Source: Amorphophallus konjac
Taxonomy: Eukaryota > Streptophyta > Magnoliopsida > Alismatales > Araceae
Direction of reading: 5' to 3'
NCBI GenBank assembly: GCA_022559845.1
Contig: CM040118.1
Location: 156,942,331 to 157,006,330 of the forward strand
Length of the DNA stretch: 64,000 nt
Below the pieces are notes generated by a model that had not been told where the DNA came from, ran no database searches, and worked only from the letters and a program-made list of their open reading frames with translations. Shown here one piece after another: positions 32,866-41,947 of this stretch. Both the position numbers and the translations under genes were made by a program. Position 1 is the first letter of the stretch, and each line of letters opens with the position of its first letter.

Positions 32866-32950
32866 ATGTCCGTAGGTGTCTTCAATGCCAGCTCTACCTA
32901 TGTAAGAAGATTGCTCTACATATGTCCGTAGGTGTCTTCAATGCCAGCTC
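32866..32950. repeat. 56-bp tandem duplication at the RNase H/integrase deletion
   Basis: ATGTCCGTAGGTGTCTTCAA begins at 32866 and again at 32922, with 29 matching bases. It lies exactly at the deletion junction, so it probably arose in the same event. Confidence 0.85.
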
Positions 32951-33882
32951 CATGCTGACAAGATTCATGCTCCTGCTTCCTCTCTTCATCCTCTCTCTGC
33001 TCCTTGGCCATTTTTCATGTGGGCTTTTGATATCGTCGGACCTCTCGGTGACCCGAATTCCACAGTCAAGCAGAAGTCCTTCATTCTGACGGCTACGGAA
33101 TACTTCACCAAGTGGGCGGAAGCTGAAGCTTATGCAGAGATCAAAGCCACCACGGTATGATGCTTCATCCTGAAGAATATCATCTCGCGGTTTGGAGTGC
33201 CAAGTGATATCGTCACCGACAACGGGCCTCAATTCGTTTCTCAAGAACTCCGGGACCTCTGTAAGAAGTTTAATATATCATTGCATCATTCATCACCATA
33301 CTACCCCCAAGGTAATGGCCAGGCTGAGGCCACGAACAAAACCCTTCTCAAAATCATCAAGAAAACATGCGAGTCACATAAATTTGCTGATTGGGCCGAT
33401 AAACTGGTAGAAGCTCTATGGGCTTATCGCACCTCCATCCACACTCCCACGGGGCAAACTCCTTTTGCTCTCACCTATGGGATGGAGGCGGTACTCCCGT
33501 AGAGATCCTGATCCCTTCCCCAAGGGTGTAGCTGGACAAAGAACTTAATCTCGACGAGCGTCGAGAGGCGTTGCTAGTCCAACTGGAACTCTTAGATGAG
33601 AAAAGGCTTAACGCGGCCAATCACGTCTCGGTTTATCAAAAATGTGTCTCGCGGTATTTTCAAAAGAAGGTTATTGAAAGAAAATTCCAAGTGGGTAATA
33701 TAGTTTTGAAACGCAAATTTATCAGATCAGCAGGTCTCAGGTCTAAGCTGCAACCCAACTGGGAAGGACCATTTGTAGTTAAGGAAGTCTATCAAGGTAA
33801 CATGTATCGTTTAATTAACGCGGAGGATGAGGAATTGCCGAATCCGTGGAATAGGCTATATTTAAAACACTTTTATCCATAG
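32951..33882 (+). pseudogene. Integrase of element B
   Basis: The zinc-binding part is reduced to a remnant. The core follows with the first Asp in AFDIVGPLG (about 33025), the second in VTDNGPQF (about 33215) and Glu in GQAEATNKTL (about 33330). Then come ALWAYRTSIHTPTGQTPF and a C-terminal NWEGPFVVKEVYQGNMYRL ending at 33882. Stops or frame changes lie near 33160 and 33502-33530. It is non-functional. Confidence 0.85.
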
Positions 33883-34659
33883 TCAAGCCAGCGATAGCCC
33901 GGCGGTGGGGTGTGCCTTCACCTGATCGCAAAGGGGGATCCCCGGTTCAACATTTCACACACTACACGACCCCCCGTGGTTCAGTTTTCATCTTTACGCC
34001 ACACCGTTTCTCCCTTGGCCATGCTTCGGGGAGGGTGAAAATCCTTATTTTTGTTCTTCTCTCTCGGCTGAACGTAGGGGCAAGTGGTGAATAAGGGGGA
34101 GAGAACTGATCTAGACCCCCCGATAAAAGAGGTCTCAAATAGGGGCAGTTCGTTATGACCTTATTCTGCAGGACAAAAGAGCAAGGAAAAGACTAAGAAA
34201 AGAAAAGGAGAAAGAATGGGGCCAAAATCAAAGCTAAAAAGCTCACCCAAAGCTCAAAGCTCTCAAAAGTTTGAAAGTCCCCAAAATGATAAAACTAGGC
34301 ATGGCAAGAGTGGCAGTACAGTTTCCCCGCGGGACATTATGAGCCCGGTCGTATGCGTGCCTAGAGTGGATGTAGGTTCGATGACGGACACAAAGCCCCG
34401 GCGCAACAGACTAAATTCTTTGAAACGAGGGTGTCGTGAGAAGAACTCAAGCCCTAAAAACCTCTATACCTATCGCCAGCTTTTCTGCTAAATCTTATTT
34501 TATTTTCCAAGGAATGGATCCCACCCCGGGTATGGCCTCGGTAGAGACACCGTTAAGCGAAATTGGCCCCGGCCACGGGCATTCCCTTTTAGCACGTGTT
34601 GGACTCGGGAGACCCCTAGTGAGATGGGAGGTTCCTCGTTGTTAAGTTTAAGCTGGTTT
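33883..34659. other. Non-coding stretch after integrase (element B)
   Basis: Nothing recognised. Short frames (33912-34094, 34216-34491) have no family features. This is the start of the element's long 3' untranslated region. Confidence 0.5.
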
Positions 34660-34990
34660 CAAAAACCAAACAAAAAAAATCAAATATTTGAAACTCCAAA
34701 AAAATCAAATATTTCAAAACTCAAAAAAAATCAAATATTCAAAACTCCAAAAAAACAAAAAAATCAAATGTTTCAAAACTACAAAAAATCAAATATTTCA
34801 AAACTCAAAAAAATCAAATATTTCAAAACACCAAAAAAATAAAATCAGATATTTTAAAATAAAAAAATAAAATATTTCAAAACTCCAAAAAAATCAAATA
34901 TTTTAAAACCCAAAAAAATCAAATATTTCAAAAAACTCAAAAAAAATCGAACATTCCAAAATCCAAAAAAAATAAATATTTTAAAAATTA
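34660..34990. repeat. AT-rich tandem repeat in the 3' region of element B
   Basis: About ten variants of a 24-30-bp unit, AAAAAATCAAATATTTCAAA then ACTCC. The AAATATTT core is palindromic. It stands in the same place as the arrays of A and C. Confidence 0.85.
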
Positions 34991-35367
34991 AAAAAGGGGT
35001 TTTCATGATTTGCATCCATAGCATCCATTACATTCATTGCCATTTTGTTTGCCTATTTAATAAGGCTTACCCCCTTGACCAAAAATCAAGAACTAGTTAT
35101 TTCCTTACTTACTACAGGCAAGGGGTTAAGCCTAAAACAGATTTAATCTGTCTTTTCTGTTTGCGTTTGTGTGTGTGCAGGGGCAGGTTGAAGTTGAAGG
35201 TTCAGTCAGTCCGTGAACGCGTACATTCTGGAATCATATCCCAACTCACTCATTCACACCAGCAAAGCCCAAACTCAACTCAAATCAAATCATTAGCTTT
35301 ATTCATTCATATCAAACTCTCTAGGCATCAATCTCTACATCAATATCATCATGAAAGAAAAAGAAAA
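34991..35367. other. Spacer between AT-rich repeat and antisense gene (element B)
   Basis: No gene. It contains the 3' UTR of the antisense gene (minus strand) and otherwise nothing I can name. Confidence 0.5.
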
Positions 35368-36820
35368 TCACTCAGTCCTCCGCTGGGCATCCCCGCGGGG
35401 ACGTATCTCTCTCAGCTCTCTAACATATGCCTGGCGCGTCGCCGGGATCTCTGCAACCTCTACTGGTAGGGTAAGCACCCTGCTCACCTCCCACATGATC
35501 AGGGCACTCATGACCGCCTACTCGTTCTCCTCTGTATCGATCCTCCTCGCCTGCAGTGCGGGAAGGTGGGGTAGTGTTGGTAGAACTGTCCGGGGTAGTC
35601 CAACCTGTAGGTAGCGCTGGTGCGGGCTGTACATCGCTAGTGCGGTGTCGCTCACGAGCCTCAGATCCAGACCTGGCCTCCTGGGAACTCTGACAGTGGT
35701 GTCACGGAGGAAGTTCGGGCACATCACGAACCAATCCAGGGGCAGCCTGTTGATGTGCAGTCGCCACTCATCCCTGATCTTCTTTTCTGTTGTCTTGCAC
35801 TCTACCTGTGAAGAGAACCTGAACGCGCCACCTATGAAGAAGAGGGGGTGGCTCCCGAAGATCCTGCTAGCTGAAGTGACATCCTCCTTGTAGATGAATT
35901 TCATCCTGACACCCATCTAACACTCTAAAAGGATTATAGAGCCAAACAGGGGACCTCCTAAAGCTACTGAGGTGAGGCCCTCGTACAAGTAAGCTAGGAT
36001 GGCCTGGGAGATAGAAAGACCCTGCCATAGGCCACAGATGGTACTAAGAAGGGGAGTCTCTAGCACATGGTCAACTGAAGGAAACAAGATAGCCACGCAC
36101 AAGCAAATGGACGCGGCCTTAGCTATGGCTTCATCCCACCCACACCTGTTCCTGCAATGCTCCACTACCCACTGACTAAGAGGAAGAAGGTGAATCTGAC
36201 GTGGGCCTATGAAAGTGTGGACATCCCTACTGTTGGGTATGAACCCTCCCAAGATGAGCCTAGGATCTATAGGGGCAATGGTGTGACACACTGAGTCTTC
36301 CTCTCCCACCTGGGACCTGGGTAAAGAGAGGTAGGTCTCTACCTCCTCTAGTAGGATAGTGGCCTCAAATGATGGAAATATGAATGTGTGGGTCTGGGGG
36401 TGCCAGATTTCTACCAAGGCTGAGATGCTGTGCCAATCAAGGGAAAGCTTTGGGTAGTTCTGACCCAGTACTAGGAGAGATTGTAAGTGCCAAGTTCTCA
36501 TGATAGATGTCACTCCTAGGGGCAAGGCGCGGACCATGGGAGCCAACCACTTCAAGGTGGAATACCGACTGGGGCCAGGGAGAAGCTGAGGTGGGAAGAA
36601 AGAAGATGGAAGAAAAGAGGTAGAAAAAAAAAGAGCACGTAAGTAAATGAAAGAATTGAATTAAATGAAATCATGATTAACTTACCTCTCTTAGAGGGCT
36701 CGAGCTGAGATGTCGTGGGATCGCGGTCAGTCGTTGGAGCACTTCCCGCTCCTTCCTGGCCGGCTTTGGCCCTTCAAAAGATGCTCCCTCCATGGAACTC
36801 CCCTCTAGGGCCCTCTTCAT
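35368..36820 (-). pseudogene. Antisense two-exon gene of element B (DUF7745-like)
   Basis: Exon 1 is 36820-36686 (45 codons, starts MKRALEGSS, ends at GTAAG). Exon 2 is 36585-35368 (acceptor ...CCACCTCAG), both in phase 0, 450 codons in all. Features are LSLDWHSISALVEIWHPQTHTFIFPSFEATILLEEV, then GWDEAIAKAA, FPSVDHVLETP and MGVRMKFIYKED. This layout fits the plant DUF7745 family, related in style to PMD proteins; function unknown. Two in-frame TAGs, at 35917-35919 (probably Trp before MGVR) and 35518-35520, disable it. It lies between pol and the expected 3' LTR, read against the element, as in other Tat elements. Confidence 0.65.
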
Positions 36821-36902
36821 GATGATTTGGTGGAGTATGGAAAAAATTTCAAGGCTTAGAAGAGGGAGGATGTGTGAATCACGAATTTAGACTCCCCTCC
36901 TA

Positions 36903-36912
36903 CTTATAGGGC
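36903..36912 (-). promoter_or_regulatory. TATA box of the B antisense gene
   Basis: The minus strand reads CCCTATAAGTAGGAGGGG about 85 bp before the start codon. It resembles the LTR box of B (TTCTATAAATAGACCC). Confidence 0.65.
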
Positions 36913-37056
36913 TTGTTAGGGAGCTTATGTCTCTTGAGATTGGGATTAGATAAGTTTAGGCCGGGTTGAGATAGCTTTGGATTGAGTTGAAGTGGTTTAC
37001 CCTCGGGTTAGGACTCTCTAGGAGAGTCCCATTCAAATTCGTAGGACGCCCATTTG

Positions 37057-37312
37057 GGCGGTCTCACGATAGACCGCCTATCTCATTGAGCGGTCCTCTG
37101 GGGACCATTTATCACCTTCCAGGGAGTTCAAATGCCGAAGTTTGAGCGGCCTGAGACAGACTGTTCTTTTTGTAGAGCGGCTGGTTATAAACTGTTCTAC
37201 TTTCTGAACGGTGGTGAGAGGACCGTTTATCTTCCTTCTGTACGGTCTAACGAATGACCGTATGTCTGCTTCGGCGGCCCGATTGAAACCGTTCTACTAA
37301 CCTGAGGCCTTC
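37057..37312 (-). promoter_or_regulatory. Dyad motif cluster upstream of the B antisense gene
   Basis: Perfect arms: GGCGGTCT(N6)AGACCGCC at 37057-37078, AACGGT(N9)ACCGTT at 37207-37227 and TACGGTC(N8)GACCGTA at 37241-37262. Weaker copies lie near 37090, 37145, 37178 and 37275. It is the same dyad as in the B LTR and lies 150-400 bp upstream of the TATA box. Confidence 0.8.
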
Positions 37313-37339
37313 ATTCAACAGTTGTGCACCTGTGCCACT

Positions 37340-37680
37340 AATAGTCGTGTCCGTCCCACATCTCACTCATTTGGCGTCCCTCATCTCACTCATTGGCGTC
37401 CCTCATCTCACTCAGTTGGTGTCACTCTTCCCACTCCATTGGCATCACTCTTCCCACTCCATTGGCATCCCTCATCTCACTCATTTGGCGTCACTCATCT
37501 CACTCATTTGGCGTCCCTCTTCTCACTCAATTGGCGTCTCTCTCTCACTCTGTGTCGGCCTCTCTCTCACTCACACTCGGCTCTCTCTCACTCGTGTCGT
37601 CTCTCTCTCACTCTGTCACTCACTCGTGCCGTCTCTCTCTCTCTCACCTGTGTCCGTCTCACTCGTGTCGTAGTCATAAG
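37340..37680. repeat. Minisatellite, 23-26-bp CTCACTCATTTGGCGTCCCT units
   Basis: About eight units (37358-37540) decay rightward into CTCT/CACT-rich sequence. It lies between the B antisense promoter and the 3' end of the PMD gene. The frames across it are translation artefacts. Confidence 0.8.
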
Positions 37681-37789
37681 TCAGTGTCAGTCATTGGCAT
37701 TCATTCATACATCCACAAAATCAAAACAAAGAAAGGCATGTCACTATCATATCATATCATGTACAAAAGTCGGGCCCTGAGTACAAAAG

Positions 37790-38864
37790 TCAGGACTGTC
37801 CCTCTCCCTGGCCCCCGTCACTGTCTCCATCGCCCTCGTGCCTCTTTGGTGGAGGCATCGCTGATGTCGCCTCGTCACGCTGACGTCGCCAGCACTGCTC
37901 GTCCTCCTCGTTCCTCCGGTGACAGGAGGAACCCGTGAAGTAACTCCTCACAGAGCCGTGGATGCCGTGGCTGCCGCTCGGAGTCCCACTGCGTGATCTC
38001 CGGCTCATCTCCTTATAGGCCCGTAGCTCTCCACTCAGCCCGGACGCCTCGATCAGAGCCCGACCCCACTCCTCTCGGACCCGCACCAGCTCCTCCGCTC
38101 CAGCTCGGAGTCGCTCTAGCTCCGCTTGCAGAAGGGCCATCTCGAGGGTGTCGACTAGTCGGCTCTGTGCTGCCTCCTCCTGTACACGGGCCACCTCCTC
38201 CCTAGTCGCTGCCCGACTCTGCTCTAGCTCCGCTCTAAGACGCGTCAGCTCGGATGTCTGCATGCACATGTCATAGTTAGTCAATTGCATTTCATACATT
38301 TCATGAGCATAAATAACAAGGGAAAGTGTCGTGATTTTTGTGTACCCTCTCGGTGAGCGCCACCTCGGCCGCCTTGGCCCGCGCTACCATCCGAGTGAAG
38401 TCGACCTCCCGCTCGGCCCGATCTGTAGGAGTCTGGGTAAAAGAAGAAGAAGGAGCATCGGCCCCCTGCCGCTGGGCCCCCTCGACACGCTACATCCAAA
38501 ACTCCAGGTCAGTCACATACATAGTCATAATCATAAGCATTCGCATATTTTAAAGAGTTTAGGGCTTGGGAAAACTCACCAGTAAGGCCAGGGCCTGTCG
38601 GGCCACGTCCCGCTCCCTGATCGTGGAGTGCAGGAGCCCCTGTAGCTCCGCCAGTCGTCTCTCAGGGTCAATCTGCATGTAGAAGTCCAAGTGTCAGTTC
38701 ATCATCATACAGAAATCATAAGCATAATAAGTAGAGTTTGAGTTTAGAAGTCCTACCGGTCGGTGGGCACCCCGGAACACCTGGTCCCGGTAGTGTCTAG
38801 CGTACGCGGTGTAGTACGCTGAGTCGCTCTCTGCTCGAGCGGTCACCACTTGCCCAAGAGCTGT
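37790..38864 (-). pseudogene. PMD/MAIN-like gene, 3' exons (split by element C)
   Basis: Exons on the minus strand: the rest of a split exon 38864-38757, then 38672-38580, 38489-38346 and 38257-37790, with GT/AG borders and a stop at 37790. The first completes the PMD domain (SAYYTAYARHYRDQVFRG). The others encode a coiled-coil tail (SELTRLRAELEQSRAATREEV) and a basic/acidic end. Its 5' part lies at 63296-64000. It may belong to element B as a second antisense gene, or be a separate gene; B's missing 3' LTR leaves this open. Confidence 0.75.
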
Positions 38865-39410
38865 TGTTGACACCATGAAAATGATCAAGGGCGGAAACGG
38901 AATTGAAAAGAAGATCAGACTCGCAGCGAAAGATTGATGGGGAAGCTCGTCAACCATCTGCCCAGCTGAAGCCTCTTCAGGCCAAGCTGATATCCGGTGT
39001 CATCGTCGGCCAGACGGTAGCACTGATAAAGTAGCAGTCACTTGACTGATAAGATATGAGCAGACAAAGATGAAGCCAGAGCCAGCAAATAAAGATTTTA
39101 ATGACTCCTGCAAAGTCAGAACGGAGGAAGAACTGTACCAGGCTAAAAATGTTATCCTGTCTTGTCATCATTCAGGTGACAATGCTGATGAAATGATACC
39201 CGGTTTTGTCATCGTTCAGATGACAATGCTAATGAAATCCCGGTCCACCGACTGATGAAATCTCAGAATGATCTTAATAAAAGCTATGCCACCAATAAAG
39301 GGCCCTCTCCGGTTCTGATATATATATATATTTGAAGGACTAAGAAAGGCCAAGGCATATGTGAGGTTTAGAAGCCCTAAATGGGCCTGCCAAATGGGCT
39401 CACGAAAGAG

Positions 39411-39480
39411 CGGCGCCGGGATACTCTACTAATGCCACCTAGTGCGCCGGGAGCTGCCAGACTCGACTGATGCGCGCCGT
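39411..39480. repeat. Three GCGCCGGGA-type motifs upstream of the C LTR TATA box
   Basis: GGCGCCGGGATA (39412), TGCGCCGGGAGC (39442) and GCGCGCCGTGAAGG (39471) are spaced about 30 bp. All three recur in the 3' LTR (60920-60990). Confidence 0.7.
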
Positions 39481-39534
39481 GAAGGTGAGAAGGCACATCG
39501 ACTTCCATCAGCCGAGAGGTCAGGAAGGGCTGGG

Positions 39535-39544
39535 TATATAAAAA
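39535..39544 (+). promoter_or_regulatory. TATA box of 5' LTR (element C)
   Basis: GGGTATATAAAAACCC lies 670 bp into the LTR and is identical in the 3' LTR at 61042-61051. A (TA)n stretch at 39319-39332 is a less likely alternative because its length differs between the LTRs. Confidence 0.75.
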
Positions 39545-40529
39545 CCCACTCATTCGAAGGAGAAGGGAAGAGGGCGAAGTGGCGAGCAAGGGTTTTGGCA
39601 AGCGAGAACCTACCTCCTCGAGAAAGAAAGAAAAGAGCGAGAGACAGAGAAGAGAAAAGAAAAGCAGAGAAGGGAAGTCGAGGCCTATCGAAGGTGGGCA
39701 CCCGGGGAGGGAGAGGAGTCAATGCTCCGCCCTCCCCCCCCTTTTCTGTAGTTCATGTTCTTAATTTCGATTGTTTCGCTTTCCTCTTCCTCTGATGTGC
39801 CCTGCAGTGCTGTAACCGGTTTCGTACCGATAGGATGATGTATTGCTGTTGCTTTCTTCCTGTGTATCTCCTCTGATGTATGAGTCAGGCGGAGTATCAG
39901 TGTTGAATGAATGGATATGACAGGTTGCAGTTGACGCCTGATGTTCGTCTCTCTGAAGCCTTGTTGCCATCCCCCATGTCTTCTGCCTTATTTTGATTTT
40001 ATAGCATGCTATCCCCCTCCCCAGTTTGGTCAATAGTCTGTTGATTCGCCGGGTTTTCAAATGCTCTCTATGCTTATTCCAGAGCCAGGGACAGACCATC
40101 CCTTGGCCTCCGGGATAAAGTTGAGCTATACGATGACTGCCATTCATGGAATTCCGGAGTCTTAGATGTTCATGTTTGTCATCGAAGTCAAGCCTGGGCC
40201 AGAGATAGCCATCTCTTGGCTCCCAGGATGACAAAAGATAACATAAAAACTGTCCCCGGGGACTTTATACAGTAATGGTGATAGGGATCCTCTAGACCCT
40301 GATCTTCCCCAATTCCTCTTCGATCATGGCCTTCCTTTGGAGCCTAAACCTAATCCAGTTCCAATTTGATGAATCGATTCACGTTTATCCCAAAGAAACC
40401 CTCTATCCTGGTCTGGACCATCAAGAAACCTAAAACAGGGTGCCGTAAAACTCTTAAACTCATCCCGGCGCCCTCATCCATTTCGGCTTCACGAACAGTA
40501 GAATAGGTGAATAGTTCTCAGCGCAAGCG

Positions 40530-40930
40530 TTCCCGTGCCGAGAACCCCATCTTCTTACCTGCGCCGAGAAGCCCTTCGCTTGGCCACCTTGTTGGCGCGC
40601 CGAGAAGCCTGCCCCTTGGCCTCATCTCCTGTGCGCCGGGAACTCCCTCAACTTAGCCTTCTGGCGCCGAGAACTCTAACTCCTTGGCCTCCTTGCCTGC
40701 GCCAAGAACCCTAACCCCCCTGACATCCTTCTGGCGCCGGGAACCCTAACTCCTTGGCATCTTCTAGCACCGAGAACCCTATCCCCCTAATATCTACCTT
40801 CGCGCCGAGAACTCCACTAATGCTAGCTTCCCGACGCCCCAAACAGGACCTTGTAAAGAACCCTTCCCGGCGCGGTGGTTTTCACGTCGGGAACCTATAT
40901 GCCCATTCAAAGCTGTGCCGAGAAGCTGCC
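40530..40930. repeat. GCGCCGAGAAC motif cluster in R-U5 of element C
   Basis: About ten copies (near 40534, 40562, 40594, 40632, 40664, 40690, 40731, 40766, 40802 and 40916) of (T/G)GCGCCGAGAA(C/G)CC, spaced 27-40 bp, with variable CT-rich text between. Repeated at 62040-62400 in the 3' LTR. Confidence 0.85.
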
Positions 40931-41580
40931 CTGCCATCCAACTGAACCCCCAGCACCTGGATCAAACTCACCCAGGGATATCCATGAGTCACCAAACCTG
41001 TCTTGGGGATAAATTTAAAGGGAGTCAGACTCCCTTATGTTCCACTGATTCCACATCTGATTTATGAGCAATCCCTTCAGCGCAGGTGAGCTCTGCCACT
41101 GCATGAGTGCCACCGGCTTCTATAAGGGAAGGATCAGACATCGCCCCAGGGCATACATATGCAATTCGGGAGGTTCGGCCTCTCTTTCTCTCGGCTTTCA
41201 TCCCGGCACTCCGTAGGTGATAGCCTATTCTCCCCTGGGCATAATCCAGATTATGGGGAGATACTGTCGGAATGTCGATCGACGTTTTAACCCCAATAAG
41301 CATCGTGATGTGCACATCATACACCTCCCGGTCGGCTCGATCTCTCGGGGGATACAAATACTTCGAGGCTCTCGGCTGGATGAGAAACGTGAACGGGGAT
41401 ATGTCTCCGATGATTGCTCAGGCCCCGTCTCGCCACTGTGTGGACGGTGTCCTATTTCTATCCGGCATGGCCCACATAAGGGGAGGTCATGCTGATTTAA
41501 TAATTTGTCGTTTATTCAATTACCTTCTTAGAATAACAAGAGCTTCAATGTTATGCACTGTCATTCTCAATCGCCCCGAG

Positions 41581-41888
41581 GGGCCTCCTATTTTGGCGTT
41601 TAATCAAGGGTTGTCCTTCTTAGGAAGGGCGTAATTAACGTCATAACCTTTATGGTATGACGGACTTCCGATCCCGACTCGGACTTCACAATCGACTGAT
41701 TGAGTCAGATCGAGCGCATAATAAATCGTCACTCCGGTGACTGGCACGTCTAACAAACCAACCAATAAACCAATAAACACACATAAATAAAAATAAATAA
41801 ATAAACGATGAATAAAACCATTCCCACAAGTCTCCCACGCCCGGTGGGACTCAGTCTCCCTTCATCTCTACGCCAAAATAGGAGGCCC
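41581..41888 (+). other. U5/leader inverted repeat around the LTR end (element C)
   Basis: GGGCCTCCTATTTTGGCG (41581-41598) pairs perfectly with CGCCAAAATAGGAGGCCC (41871-41888), plus one further T-A pair. The 272-nt loop holds the LTR end (41828) and the post-LTR box. Same place and spacing as in element A, different sequence. Confidence 0.88.
41829..41853 (+). promoter_or_regulatory. Conserved post-LTR box (candidate primer-binding region), element C
   Basis: Starts immediately after the LTR end. It contains CACGCCCGGTGGGACT (41837-41852), identical to element A, and can fold on itself (CCCAC/GTGGG arms). No tRNA 3' end recognised. Confidence 0.6.
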
Positions 41889-41947
41889 GATGGGCCCCCC
41901 CTCAAATTTCTGATTCTGTGTGCTTTCTCCATTTTCAGGAAGCTAGG

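Larger units (their letters stand above)
38865..41828 (+). mobile_element. 5' LTR of element C
   Basis: 2964 bp. U3 runs to about 39565 (TATA 39535-39544); the long R-U5 contains a cluster of GCGCCGAGAA motifs. It is 47 bp longer than the 3' LTR, partly from one extra motif unit near 40700-40740 and an extra AACCAATA near 41765. Confidence 0.95.

Noticed and set aside
34216..34491. Lys/Ser-rich small protein after B integrase
   Set aside because: No family feature, lies in decayed 3' region, no counterpart in A or C.
37312..37330. TGTTGAATG on the minus strand as an LTR start for a separate minus-strand element
   Set aside because: No matching LTR end, polypurine tract or second copy; it is simply the upstream edge of the B antisense promoter region.
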